A stretch of DNA of 64,000 nucleotides from Trichocoleus sp. (GCA_036702865.1 DATNQD010000081.1:62001-126000), one strand, 5' to 3'; positions 27,016 to 36,065 are shown, counted from the first letter of the stretch. The notes: generated from the sequence alone by a model not told the origin. Program-made: numbers and translations.

Positions 27016-27785
27016 CCGTTGGCGGAGATTTTATACCCACAGACGATCGAGATCTAGAGGGACCGTCATATCCGAAGATTTTCGGACTGAGCCTGACTCC
27101 AACGGTTGCTGGAATTGCGCTTGCTTTGGCGGGGGCGGTTGGGGCATACCTGCTGTGGGCAAACCTGGCGCAACCTCAACTCGATCGCAATCAGCAACTC
27201 AAGACAGATATTGCCTCAAAACAGCAGCAGCTAGAAGGGCAGGGAAATCCGCAGCAGCAACTCGCTCAGGCAAGAGAGCGGCTACGAACTTCCAGACAGT
27301 TGCAGGCCGATGTGTTGAGCCTCTTTGCCTCTGAAGACAGCCTGGATACACTTCTGTTAGATGTAAACGAACGAGTACAGGCGGTGAATGCAGGCATCCA
27401 AGATCCAACGAGACGGGCATCGCTCTCGAGGTTTGATTTTGATCCCAAAGCATCTGGTCTGATCACCGATAGCTCGCTTGGACCTAGCGTTAATAATCAG
27501 CTTGAAAGGCGCGTCTACAATGTAGCGATCGTTGGCTCGTTTCCCCAAGCACAGTCGATTATTCGCAATATTGAACGGCTACAGCCGCTGCTGGTTGTGT
27601 CCAACTTCAAGTCTGATCTGGATCAATCAACGCAGAGAATTGTGCTCGATCCTCGGGGTCGGCTGGTGCCAGCAGGGCAACCTGAAACGCAGATCACCAC
27701 TACTTTTCGACTAGAGGCGTTGGTTCCAGCGAAGTCTTCAACAGGCAACAGTGCGCCTGGAGGAGGTCAACGACCCGCGCAGTAA
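27012..27785 (+). CDS. pilO: Type IV pilus assembly protein PilO
   Basis: Bitopic inner-membrane partner of PilN, 257 residues. A short cytoplasmic segment, one transmembrane helix (about residues 31-52), a coiled coil (QQLKTDIASKQQQLEGQ) and a periplasmic ferredoxin-like domain (RVYNVAIVGSFPQAQSIIRN) are visible. It starts inside the pilN stop codon. No separate pilP is found between pilO and pilQ, as is usual in cyanobacteria (established knowledge). A 148-base gap precedes pilQ. Confidence 0.9.
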   Translation: MTVGGDFIPTDDRDLEGPSYPKIFGLSLTPTVAGIALALAGAVGAYLLWANLAQPQLDRNQQLKTDIASKQQQLEGQGNPQQQLAQARERLRTSRQLQADVLSLFASEDSLDTLLLDVNERVQAVNAGIQDPTRRASLSRFDFDPKASGLITDSSLGPSVNNQLERRVYNVAIVGSFPQAQSIIRNIERLQPLLVVSNFKSDLDQSTQRIVLDPRGRLVPAGQPETQITTTFRLEALVPAKSSTGNSAPGGGQRPAQ

Positions 27786-27918
27786 TATTTCGTAGTTTTC
27801 TTCTCTCGTTTTTCTAAAGTTGGGCTTTGTCTGTCGGCAGTTTGGGTTTGGCGTGGGGTGCATTCATTAAGGGCATGACAACTTTTTTGATTTCAGCTTA
27901 TTTTGATTACCTTGCCCG

Positions 27919-27927
27919 AAGGAGGAG
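27919..27927 (+). promoter_or_regulatory. Strong ribosome binding site of pilQ
   Basis: AAGGAGGAG lies 6 bases before the GTG start of pilQ at 27934 and settles that start. Confidence 0.8.
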
Positions 27928-27933
27928 TGGATT

Positions 27934-30507
27934 GTGAAACGGCATCATCGGTTTAGCAGTATTTTAGGAAGCGGTATTTTAACGGGCATGGCGGCGATCG
28001 CTGCATCAGTTCAGCCTGCTCAAGCCGCAGCAACACAGATTACAAATGTGCAGGTAAATCCCAAAGATGGAGGGATGGAGGTAGTCTTACAGACTCAAAA
28101 CGGAGAGCGACCTCAGGTTTTCACCGTCAATCGCGGCAATACGCTGGTGGCTGATCTGGTTAATACTCAGCTGCAACTGCCGACCGGAAACGGTTTTCTA
28201 CAAAACAATCCGGCTCCCGGGATTAGCTCCATTACCGTTGCTCAACTTGACGCAAATAGTGTCCGGGTAACGGTGAGCGGTGGAGCAGATGCACCCAGCG
28301 GGCAGGTCAATCAAAGCAATAGCGGACTGGTTTTGAGTGTGAATCCGGCAGGTGGAGCAGCAGCTCAAACTTCCCAGCCCACTGCCTCAACTACAGCTCC
28401 TACAGCTCCGGCTCCTACAACGGTGGCTCAATCTCCGGCACCCGCTCCGGCTCCGGCAGCTCCGGCTCCTACAACAGTGGCTCAAGCTCCGGCACCCGCT
28501 CCGGCAGCCCCAGCAGTTCCACCGCCACCTACCTCTGCACCTCTTGTTCCAAATCCGCAAATCACGATCGATGGAGTACCAGTCGTACAGGCTTCTCAAA
28601 CGGGTGTACCGCCACTGCTGCCAAGGGCGATCGCGCCTCCGGTCGGAGATATTGCAGTTGGCTCCGTTGACGTTGCGGCCTCAGAAATTCAACTTGGTAC
28701 GACAGAGGTTGTGCCACGTCTTGTATTACGGGACGCCCCAGCGAGAGAAGTGTTATCGCTACTGGCAAGAGCAGCAGGGCTAAACGTTGCTTACATCGAT
28801 GACGGTGCCGCTGGTCAGCAGCAAGCACAAGCAGGACAACAGGGCCAGGAAACTGCGCCACAAGATGTCAGGGTGTCGTTAGATATTGAAAACGAACCTG
28901 TGCAGAATGTGTTTAACTACGTGCTGCGGATCGCCAACCTGCAGGCAAATCGATCGGGTCGTACCGTTTTTGTGGGCAGAAGCCTTCCCAATTCAGCCCG
29001 GCAGGTTATCTCTCGTACCCTCCGCCTCAATCAGGTTCCCATACCCTCTGCCTTAAACTTCCTCGTTGGTTTGGGGGCAGAAACTGCGGTTAGCCGTGAA
29101 CGTCAAGTTGCCAGCGTTGTGGCAATTCCCTTGGCAAACGTGTCAGCCGACGGGGGAGGACAGCAGGCATCGGGTGTAAATCAGGTACAAACCACAACCG
29201 AGCAGCGGTTAGAAGTTCAGCGAGTTGATTTTCAGGATTCAACCCCAATTCTCCGGGGCTTACAGGTCATTGGGGATGAGCGCACCAGTTCCGTAACGAT
29301 GGTGGGTACACCACGGCAGATCGAAATTGCGGCAGCACAACTCACTCAATTAGATATCCGCAGAAGACAGGTCGCTGTCAACGTCAAGATTGTGGATGTC
29401 AACCTGCTTGCGACTGAAAATATCAATACCAGCTTCTCGTTTGGCGTTGGAGATACTTTCGTAGTCAGCGATGGCGGCACTGGCTTTGTGAATTATGGTG
29501 GGTTCAATCCACCTTCTGCAGCAACGGCATCTGGCAGCGTCATTAGCTCTCCTGTCATCCAAAATCCTCTGGTTGGCTTAGGCGCAAATACGATCGTCGA
29601 TTTAAGCTCTCCGGGGGTCAGGGTTCCGGGAACCACGCCAGGAACAGTCATCGTCGACCAACGTCCAGGACAAACTCCCATTCGTCGAATCAGTAATGCG
29701 GCAGCGGGTGAATTTTTACGACGGGTTGCAGGTGTTTCAGAAAATCCTTTTGAAACTGGCATTACAGATATTAGCCAGGCGGAAGACAACATTATTACGA
29801 TTGACGCAGATGGGAACGCAACTGTCACTCAGGGAACGCTCGGTACGGCAACGGCTGGATTACCTTCTTTGTTCCAGTATCCAACTCGCTTCCTGGCAAA
29901 CCTCCAGGCGCAGGTGACAAACGGCAACGCCAAGATTTTGACTGACCCCACCCTGGTTGTGCAGGAAGGTCAAACTGCAAATGTGGTCTTAGGGCAAGAT
30001 GTTGTGACAAATGCCAGCATTACGCAAAACACCACGAATGCAGGAACAAGCCAGAGCCAGGATATTGAGAAAGAAATTGCGGGATTATCACTGGCACTGG
30101 AGGTGAATCGAATTGATGACAACGGTTTTGTCACCTTACAAATTAATCCTCAGGTCACCTCGCCTGCAGATACTCAGGTCATCAACAACACCCAGATTAC
30201 ACTGCTCGCTAGGCGAAATTTGCAATCCGGTCAGGTACGCTTGAGAGATGGGCAAACGCTGATTCTTTCTGGAATCATTCAAGAAACCGATCGCACCACC
30301 GTCTCTAAAGTGCCAATTCTGGGTGACATTCCAATTCTGGGTGCGCTATTTAGAAGAACCGATCGCAACAACTCCCGTCAGGAAGTGATCGTGCTGCTCA
30401 CCCCCCGTGTTCTGGATGATTCCGACTTCTCCACCTTCGGCTATCGCTATACACCTAGCCCAGAGGCACAGGAGCTACTCCAACGTCAGGGTGTTCAGGT
30501 TCCGTAA
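27934..30507 (+). CDS. pilQ: Type IV pilus secretin PilQ
   Basis: Outer-membrane secretin channel through which the pilus exits, 857 residues. It has a signal peptide (about residues 1-32, SVQPAQAAA), an AMIN domain (about 38-150) that binds peptidoglycan, a Pro/Ala-rich linker (about 152-220) with an 18-codon tandem duplication, N-domains (LVLRDAPAREVLSLLARAAG; RTLRLNQVPIPSALNFLVGL) and the secretin core ending with VPILGDIPILGALFRR. The start is GTG at 27934 with strong Shine-Dalgarno AAGGAGGAG. It closes the pilMNOQ run, followed by a terminator. Confidence 0.96.
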   Translation: MKRHHRFSSILGSGILTGMAAIAASVQPAQAAATQITNVQVNPKDGGMEVVLQTQNGERPQVFTVNRGNTLVADLVNTQLQLPTGNGFLQNNPAPGISSITVAQLDANSVRVTVSGGADAPSGQVNQSNSGLVLSVNPAGGAAAQTSQPTASTTAPTAPAPTTVAQSPAPAPAPAAPAPTTVAQAPAPAPAAPAVPPPPTSAPLVPNPQITIDGVPVVQASQTGVPPLLPRAIAPPVGDIAVGSVDVAASEIQLGTTEVVPRLVLRDAPAREVLSLLARAAGLNVAYIDDGAAGQQQAQAGQQGQETAPQDVRVSLDIENEPVQNVFNYVLRIANLQANRSGRTVFVGRSLPNSARQVISRTLRLNQVPIPSALNFLVGLGAETAVSRERQVASVVAIPLANVSADGGGQQASGVNQVQTTTEQRLEVQRVDFQDSTPILRGLQVIGDERTSSVTMVGTPRQIEIAAAQLTQLDIRRRQVAVNVKIVDVNLLATENINTSFSFGVGDTFVVSDGGTGFVNYGGFNPPSAATASGSVISSPVIQNPLVGLGANTIVDLSSPGVRVPGTTPGTVIVDQRPGQTPIRRISNAAAGEFLRRVAGVSENPFETGITDISQAEDNIITIDADGNATVTQGTLGTATAGLPSLFQYPTRFLANLQAQVTNGNAKILTDPTLVVQEGQTANVVLGQDVVTNASITQNTTNAGTSQSQDIEKEIAGLSLALEVNRIDDNGFVTLQINPQVTSPADTQVINNTQITLLARRNLQSGQVRLRDGQTLILSGIIQETDRTTVSKVPILGDIPILGALFRRTDRNNSRQEVIVLLTPRVLDDSDFSTFGYRYTPSPEAQELLQRQGVQVP

Positions 30508-30960
30508 AGGAACTTAATTGCACAATATCCTCCTTCGATTCACACTACGGTCTTGCAATTTTCTTGCTGCCGTGGTGTTTTTTTAGGAATATTCTCCTTG
30601 CGTTTCCATGAAAATGAATCACGTTCTTGAGCATTATTCTCTACAGAACTACAGCTTGTGCTGCCACTTTTATCCCCTTCCTTTTACCCCCTGCTACCCC
30701 TGATTTTGCCGCCTTTTGATCGCTATTTCTATCAAAACCCCCTCAATTGACTAACTTTTTTCTAAAAAATCGTCCAAATCCACATAAATTAAAGGTTTCA
30801 CCGTTCCATATCGTTGATCTTGCCTTTAGAATAAAGCATTGAAAATCCGATTGAATGAGGGTTTCAGCGATCGTCGTTTGAATCCTTCCTCAATCTTCCA
30901 TTAGATCAATTCACGATCTGATGATTCTCTATCGCTGAGTAACCTCTTAAGGAGATAACC
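30508..30960. other. Intergenic region between pilQ and hup
   Basis: 453 bases. After the pilQ terminator (30543-30584) comes a C-rich motif TACCCCCTGCTACCCC (30685-30700) similar to other intergenic sites here, then an AT-rich stretch that should hold the hup promoter. A good Shine-Dalgarno AAGGAG (30949-30954) precedes the hup ATG. No small gene is recognised. Confidence 0.5.
30543..30584 (+). terminator. Terminator after pilQ
   Basis: CACTACGG (30543-30550) pairs with CCGTGGTG (30570-30577, one G-T wobble) and is followed by seven T (30578-30584). It lies 36 bases after the pilQ stop. Confidence 0.65.
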
Positions 30961-31239
30961 ATGAATAAGGGCGAATTAGTGGACAAAGTTGCAGAAAAGG
31001 CAAACGTCACTAAAAAACAGGCGGATGCCGTCCTGACTGCTGCCATTGATTCCATCATGGAAGCCGTTTCTCACGGTGACAAAGTAACCCTAGTCGGCTT
31101 CGGTTCTTTTGAACCACGCGAACGCAAAGAACGGGAAGGTCGCAATCCTAAGACAGGTGAAGCGATGCAGATCCCGGCAACCAAAGTCCCAGCTTTTTCA
31201 GCAGGCAAACTGTTCAAAGAAATGGTGGCATCAAAGTAA
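30961..31239 (+). CDS. hup: HU-family DNA-binding protein
   Basis: Nucleoid-associated histone-like protein, 92 residues, that bends and compacts DNA as a dimer. It shows the HU pattern: N-terminal helices MNKGELVDKVAEKANVTKKQ, the glycine turn VGFGSFEPRERKEREGRNPK and the C-terminal helix AFSAGKLFKEMVASK. The sequence is of the cyanobacterial HU type. A well-placed AAGGAG and a single clear start support it. The CobD-like gene begins 11 bases after its stop, without a visible terminator. Confidence 0.96.
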   Translation: MNKGELVDKVAEKANVTKKQADAVLTAAIDSIMEAVSHGDKVTLVGFGSFEPRERKEREGRNPKTGEAMQIPATKVPAFSAGKLFKEMVASK

Positions 31240-31250
31240 CAGGTTTATTT

Positions 31251-32357
31251 GTGCAACAGTTCTTCCGGACACAGCCCGGACATGGGGGAAATTTGACCTG
31301 GGCAGCATCACTGGCAGGCTGTTCCCCCGTTGATATTCTGGATTTTTCTGCCAGTATCAGCCCGCTAGGTCCACCCCAATCCGCGATCGATGCAATTCAG
31401 GCTCACCTCATCGATCTGCCTCACTATCCCGACCCCAATTACACGTCTCTTAAGCAAGCACTCGCTCAGCTCCATCACCTCTCTCCAGAGTGGATTTTGC
31501 CCGGCAATGGCTCTGCTGAACTGCTCACCTGGGCAAGCCGGGAGTTAGCCAGTCTTCAGACAACCCATCTCATCACGCCTGCCTTTGGGGACTATCTACG
31601 GGCACTTAAAGCATTTGATGCGAATGTCATGCGATGTCCGCTTCAGTTAGAAATTGCGGCAGATGGAGCAGCACAGGTTCAGTTCTCATGGCGTTCGGTT
31701 TTAACAGAAAGCCAACAGTCTGGGCTATTAATCAATAACCCCCATAACCCAACGGGAAAACTTTTTCAGGTTGATGATTTACTGCCGCTGCTAGAACGGT
31801 TTGCGCTCGTCGTCATTGATGAAGCGTTTATGGATTTTCTACTACCAGAACAGCAGCAAAGCCTCATCGATCGCATCACCGATTTTCCCAACCTTGTCAT
31901 CCTTCGATCGCTAACAAAATTCTACTCGCTAGCAGGCTTGCGGCTTGGATATGCCATTGCCCATCCCGATCGCCTCAATCATTGGCAACAGTGGCGCGAC
32001 CCCTGGTCAGTGAACGTTTTGGCAATTGCCGCTGCCGAAGCTGTTTTACAAGACACCGAATTTCAGCAGCAAACCTGGAGCTGGCTACCCCCTGCTCGTC
32101 AGCAGCTTTTCGAGGGGCTTAAAACCCTTCCTGGTCTCTGTCCTTTCCCCGGATCTGCAAACTATCTCCTCGTCCAGGCAACAGTCTCCACTGTCGAACT
32201 CCAGCATCGCCTCCTCAAGCAAAGCCAAATTTTAATCCGCGACTGCACCAGCTTCCCTGAACTAGGCGATCGATTCTTCCGCGTTGCTGTTCGCACTGGC
32301 AGCGACAACGAAAAGCTGCTGAGAGGGCTGCGGAAAGGGATGGAATTTGAGCAATAA
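31251..32357 (+). CDS. CobD-like threonine-phosphate decarboxylase (PLP aminotransferase fold)
   Basis: A 368-residue fold-type I PLP enzyme. Features include the N-terminal GHGGNLTWAASLAG, DFSASISPLGPP, PGNGSAELLTWA, the substrate loop INNPHNPTGKLF, and the PLP lysine in LRSLTKFYSLAGLRLGYA. The pattern N-terminal HGGN...DFSASISP with C-terminal RDCTSFPELGDRFFRVAV matches L-threonine-O-3-phosphate decarboxylase (CobD) of cobalamin aminopropanol-arm synthesis more than HisC, but HisC-like activity is not excluded. Start GTG at 31251. No other cobalamin gene is in the window. Confidence 0.8.
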   Translation: MQQFFRTQPGHGGNLTWAASLAGCSPVDILDFSASISPLGPPQSAIDAIQAHLIDLPHYPDPNYTSLKQALAQLHHLSPEWILPGNGSAELLTWASRELASLQTTHLITPAFGDYLRALKAFDANVMRCPLQLEIAADGAAQVQFSWRSVLTESQQSGLLINNPHNPTGKLFQVDDLLPLLERFALVVIDEAFMDFLLPEQQQSLIDRITDFPNLVILRSLTKFYSLAGLRLGYAIAHPDRLNHWQQWRDPWSVNVLAIAAAEAVLQDTEFQQQTWSWLPPARQQLFEGLKTLPGLCPFPGSANYLLVQATVSTVELQHRLLKQSQILIRDCTSFPELGDRFFRVAVRTGSDNEKLLRGLRKGMEFEQ

Positions 32358-32471
32358 AGAGGACAAGGGAAACCACAGAGATGCCAGGAATTAATGGGAG
32401 CATGGTTGATGGGAAGCCAATTTCCCACCCTGACTCCTGACACTGACCTTCCCACTACCTACTCCTACCTC

Positions 32472-33899
32472 ATGCCCGTAGACTACGATCTCGTCATCCT
32501 CGGCGGTAGCTCCGTTGCCCGATATGCCGCGGCTAAGGCAAGTCGTTTGCAGGCAAGGGTTGCTCTTGTTGAGCCTGAGGGTTTTCAATGGCAGATGGCA
32601 AGCCACCTAGTTTCGACCCTGCATCAGTTTGGTCGTCTGACTCGTCTGGTTCATCAATCGCCCCAATGGGGATTTCAGCCTTCCGCTTCGCTGACTTTTC
32701 CGTTTTGGCAGGCTCAGACTTGGGCGCAAGATGTAACGGAAGCGATCGCCATTACCAAGCATCAAACGCTAGACTCGCTGACCGCACTGGGAGTGGATGT
32801 AATTGTAGGCGAAGGAAGATTTGAGCGTCATCCTCACCCTAGCTTTGGGGTAAACGGGCGAAGACTTCGAGCGCGTCGATATCTTCTGGCTCCAGCGACT
32901 TATCCCTTTCTACCTGCAATTGATGGGTTGTCTGATTGCCCGTTTCTCACCGTTGATAGCCTGCCTCAGCAAACCTGGACATCGGTTCCCAATCGGCTGC
33001 TCATTCTCGGCAATGAACCGAGCGCGATCGAACTAGCACAATCTTTTCAGAGGCTTGGTTCTCAAGTAACACTAATCAGGCATCAGGCTTTATTCACCAA
33101 AATCGATCCAACAGCGATCGGCTTCATTCAAGCGCAGTTAGAAGCAGAAGGCGTGCAGATTTTTACCCAGGAGGCTTCGCAAGTTCGGCAATCAGGGGAG
33201 GCAATTCAGGTTCTGGTTGGTGATCGATCCCTGGTAGCAGATGCGTTACTGGTGGCAATGGGACGGCAGATCTCGCTCGCATCGTGGAATCTGGAGGCGA
33301 TCGGTGTTAAATGGCAACCCTGGGGCATTCCAGTCAATCGAAGACTACAAACGACTCATCCTCGTATTTATGCCTGTGGTGATGCGCTGGGTGGCTATCC
33401 ACTGCCTCATATTGCTTTGTTTGAAGCCGATCTCGCTTTACAGAACATCCTGTTTCAGCCCCAGTCGATCGATTATCGTCCTGTTCCCTGGACTCTGTTT
33501 ACTGATCCAGAACTCGTACAAATTGGACTGACTGAGGCTCAAGCCAGACGCGCTTATGGTCAAGAAATTACGGTGATTTCAACATCCTGCCAGTCAAGCA
33601 TCAAAGCCCAAATTCTAGACGCAACATCCGGCTTCTGTCAGCTCATTCTCCATCAAAACGGCAAGCTCTTGGGCGCACAGCTTATCGGACGCGAAGCCAG
33701 CGAATGGAGCAGCCCGATCGCCCTCGCCATGCAGCAAAACCTGCGAATCTCTGATCTGGCTCGTTTCCCCTATCCTTCCCCCACCTTTATCGAACTTTTG
33801 TCCCAGCTTATCAACCGCTGGCAGCACGAACACTTCACGTCAAAACAGCGAGACTGGCAGGAGGCCTGGTTTGATCTACGGCGATCGATCGGGTGGTAA
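32472..33899 (+). CDS. FAD/NAD(P)-dependent oxidoreductase of the disulfide reductase family, lacking the redox disulfide
   Basis: A 475-residue flavoprotein of the dihydrolipoamide/mercuric reductase family. The N-terminal FAD-binding strand (DYDLVILGGSSVARYAAAKA), the central NAD(P)-binding fold (RLLILGNEPSAIELAQSF), the second FAD motif (RIYACGDALGG) and the dimerisation domain are present. The usual CxxxxC redox pair after the first fold is absent (the region reads PEGFQWQMASHLVSTLHQFG), and the C-terminal HPT is replaced by SPT (PYPSPTFIELL). ATG 32472 is preferred over the earlier frame start at 32394. Substrate unknown; quinone or other acceptor reduction is possible. Confidence 0.75.
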   Translation: MPVDYDLVILGGSSVARYAAAKASRLQARVALVEPEGFQWQMASHLVSTLHQFGRLTRLVHQSPQWGFQPSASLTFPFWQAQTWAQDVTEAIAITKHQTLDSLTALGVDVIVGEGRFERHPHPSFGVNGRRLRARRYLLAPATYPFLPAIDGLSDCPFLTVDSLPQQTWTSVPNRLLILGNEPSAIELAQSFQRLGSQVTLIRHQALFTKIDPTAIGFIQAQLEAEGVQIFTQEASQVRQSGEAIQVLVGDRSLVADALLVAMGRQISLASWNLEAIGVKWQPWGIPVNRRLQTTHPRIYACGDALGGYPLPHIALFEADLALQNILFQPQSIDYRPVPWTLFTDPELVQIGLTEAQARRAYGQEITVISTSCQSSIKAQILDATSGFCQLILHQNGKLLGAQLIGREASEWSSPIALAMQQNLRISDLARFPYPSPTFIELLSQLINRWQHEHFTSKQRDWQEAWFDLRRSIGW

Positions 33900-34034
33900 G
33901 CGCTAGGAATTAGCAGCCAGGATAGAAAATTTAATTCTCGATCGACCGTTTCCTAGTCATTTCCTGCGTTTCTACACCCTCCCCTCCACATCCTCTTCTT
34001 ATTGGACGACCTAAAGATGTTTTTTTATTGAAGC

Positions 34035-34068
34035 AAGGGTGACCTTTAGCTGTTAGAGGACCCTTTTG
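34035..34068 (+). terminator. Candidate terminator downstream of the flavoprotein gene
   Basis: AAGGGT (34035-34040) pairs with ACCCTT (34060-34065), followed by TT and then TTGTTGGG. The stem is short, the T-run brief, and it lies 135 bases past the stop, so support is moderate. Confidence 0.4.
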
Positions 34069-34105
34069 TTGGGTAATCTCTATCTATAGGCAGAGAACAA
34101 CCCAA
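34069..34105. repeat. Nested stem-loop
   Basis: Outer arms TTGGGT (34069-34074) and ACCCAA (34100-34105), inner arms TCTCT (34077-34081) and AGAGA (34092-34096). It lies 300 bases before the TPR gene; its role is unknown. Confidence 0.4.
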
Positions 34106-34403
34106 TTAGTAGACAATGATCAGATTACTAACTGTCATTAGTTTTAATTAGTGTCGTCGTAGGAAAATTGGGTAAGTCGCTACTTATTTCTCTGGTGAAA
34201 TAAGAGTAGCAAAAAGTGAATGCTTTAGTCCTTAAATTCCTTAATAATTCAGCATATTTCCTGCTTTACGTCTTGTACCGAAAGGTAGAGAATGGTCATT
34301 AACATCAATTTATGGTTACGTTAACAGTAGTGCTACTGGCATTAGCGAGTTACACATCGTAAACCCAGTCATCGATCCAGTTCCCTCACACACCTTCAAC
34401 GAG

Positions 34404-35432
34404 ATGCAAATGTCGCAGACTCTCAGCAAACTTCAGGAATGGGAAAATCGTCGTAACGAGGCAAACCATTACTACAAGCAAGGCAAGTACAAAGAGTATC
34501 TCGAACTTTCGCGGCAAAATCTACGGCTGGCAAGAGAGCTAGAAGATCGAGCGAGAGAAGGTCATGCATTAAATGATGTGGGTCTGGCTTACGTCTGCTG
34601 TTGGCAACCGCAAAAAGCCCTGGAATTCTTTTATCAGGCATTAAACATTGCTCAAGACCTGAAAGATCAGCGGGCAGAAGGTTCGAGCTACTGCAATTTA
34701 GGCTCTGCCTACAGCCAAGTTGGGCAGCTTTCACTGGCGCTTAACTTTTTTAATCAAGCAGTTCCCATCTTCAAGACGCTTGGCGATACTCAGGGCGAAA
34801 TTTCTGCGCTCAATAATATTGCGCTAATTCACACCAAACTTGAAGAACCGAAGCGGGCACTGCTGTTGCATCACCAAATTCTGGCAATTCGCAGAACAAC
34901 AGGCGACTTTTCAGGTGAAGCCACAACGTTAAACGGCATCGGTTTTGCTTACTGTGCAATGGGTAAGGCAGATCAAGCTTTGGGCTTCTTTCAGGGGGCG
35001 CTTTCAATCCAGAGAGCCGTCAAAAATCTGGCGGGGGAAGCCACGACGCTCAACAATATTGCGTCCATCTACAGTGATTTAGGGCAGCCGAAGCAGGCGA
35101 TCTTGCTCTATCACCAAATTCTACTCAGCCGTAGAGAACTCAAAGACCGGGCAGGAGAAGCAAACACCTTACACAATCTTGGCTTTTCCTACAATCTAGT
35201 CTGTGAGCGTAAGCAAGCTCTGAGCTACTACAACAAAGCGATCGCCATTTATCGCGATTTAGCAGACTGTTTAGGCGAAATTTCAACGCTGCTTAATATC
35301 GGCAGTATCTACGCTGACATGAATCAGAAAGACTGGGCGCAATCTTATTACAAAGACGCGCAACGGCTGAGCGAACAGATTGACCACAAGCCTCTTGTCG
35401 AGAGGGTGAAACGGCTCATGGATGCTCTGTAG
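34404..35432 (+). CDS. TPR-repeat protein
   Basis: A 342-residue soluble protein made almost entirely of about seven 40-residue TPR motifs (the longer TPR_12-like type) such as ALNDVGLAYVCCWQPQKAL and LNNIASIYSDLGQPKQAI. Alternate repeats resemble one another, giving an 80-residue super-repeat. No catalytic or membrane segment is present. It may serve as a protein-protein scaffold. Start ATG 34404 or 34410 (MSQTL). A weak terminator follows. Confidence 0.8.
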   Translation: MQMSQTLSKLQEWENRRNEANHYYKQGKYKEYLELSRQNLRLARELEDRAREGHALNDVGLAYVCCWQPQKALEFFYQALNIAQDLKDQRAEGSSYCNLGSAYSQVGQLSLALNFFNQAVPIFKTLGDTQGEISALNNIALIHTKLEEPKRALLLHHQILAIRRTTGDFSGEATTLNGIGFAYCAMGKADQALGFFQGALSIQRAVKNLAGEATTLNNIASIYSDLGQPKQAILLYHQILLSRRELKDRAGEANTLHNLGFSYNLVCERKQALSYYNKAIAIYRDLADCLGEISTLLNIGSIYADMNQKDWAQSYYKDAQRLSEQIDHKPLVERVKRLMDAL

Positions 35433-35462
35433 AAATGAGCTAAACCAGTCTAACCTTCTCAA

Positions 35463-35487
35463 TCCCTCAACCCTGGGGGACTTTTTT
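35463..35487 (+). terminator. Weak candidate terminator after the TPR gene
   Basis: TCCCT (35463-35467) can pair with GGGGA (35476-35480), then C and TTTTTT. Stem of five pairs including a G-T; low to moderate support. Confidence 0.35.
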
Positions 35488-35615
35488 ATATTGTTTAATG
35501 CAAGATAGCTGATCTAACAAAAACTTGAACAAGCGCTTAGCCTACCCCCTGCTACCTATTGACACCGATCGACAGACAGGGTTAGCTCAAGGAAGTAGAG
35601 CGAAAAAGCGAACGG

Positions 35616-36023
35616 ATGTCTGCAACCCTGAAAGATTTTTTAGAAGCCTGCGAATCACTCGGTTTGCTACGGATGATTGTCACCAGTAGCGCGGCAGTGT
35701 TAGAAGTGCGGGGCACGATCGAAAAGCTATTTTATGCTGAACTGCCCAAAGGCAAGTACGCGAATATGCATCAAGATCTGTTTGAGTTTCATCTGAACAT
35801 GGATCGGATTACTCAGGTGAAATTTGAAACGGGTGAAGCAAAACGCGGCAACTTTACGACCTACGCAATTCGCTTTGTGGATGACGCAGGTGAGAATGCC
35901 TTTAGCCTGTTTTTGCAGTGGGGCAAGCCTGGGGAATATGCGATCGGACAGGTCGAGGCTTGGGAAGCGCTGCGGCAGCAGTATGGGGAAGTTTGGCAAC
36001 CGGAACCTGTGGCAATTCTCTAA
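35616..36023 (+). CDS. HutX/ChuX-like heme-carrier-fold protein
   Basis: A 135-residue protein that matches the HutX/ChuX pattern: TSSAAVLEVRGTIEK, ELPKGKYANMHQDLFEFHLNMD, RITQVKFETGE, and AFSLFLQWGKPGEYAIGQV. In proteobacteria this family binds heme and delivers it to degradation enzymes; the family in cyanobacteria is uncharacterised, and no heme transport genes are nearby. It lies 42 bases before the DUF6816-like gene on the same strand, so co-transcription is possible. Confidence 0.65.
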   Translation: MSATLKDFLEACESLGLLRMIVTSSAAVLEVRGTIEKLFYAELPKGKYANMHQDLFEFHLNMDRITQVKFETGEAKRGNFTTYAIRFVDDAGENAFSLFLQWGKPGEYAIGQVEAWEALRQQYGEVWQPEPVAIL

Positions 36024-36065
36024 AGCTTCAGTCAAGGGTGAGCAGTCAAGGGCAGTAAGGATGTT

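Larger units (their letters stand above)
33900..34403. other. Intergenic region with stem-loops before the TPR gene
   Basis: 504 bases without an ORF. Two adjacent hairpins are listed separately: a likely terminator at 34035-34068 and a nested stem-loop at 34069-34105. The remainder is AT-rich and likely promoter for the TPR gene. Confidence 0.5.

Noticed and set aside
28387-28861. Minus-strand frames rich in Cys, Arg and Ser within pilQ
   Set aside because: They are antisense shadows of the Pro/Ala-rich repeats of PilQ.
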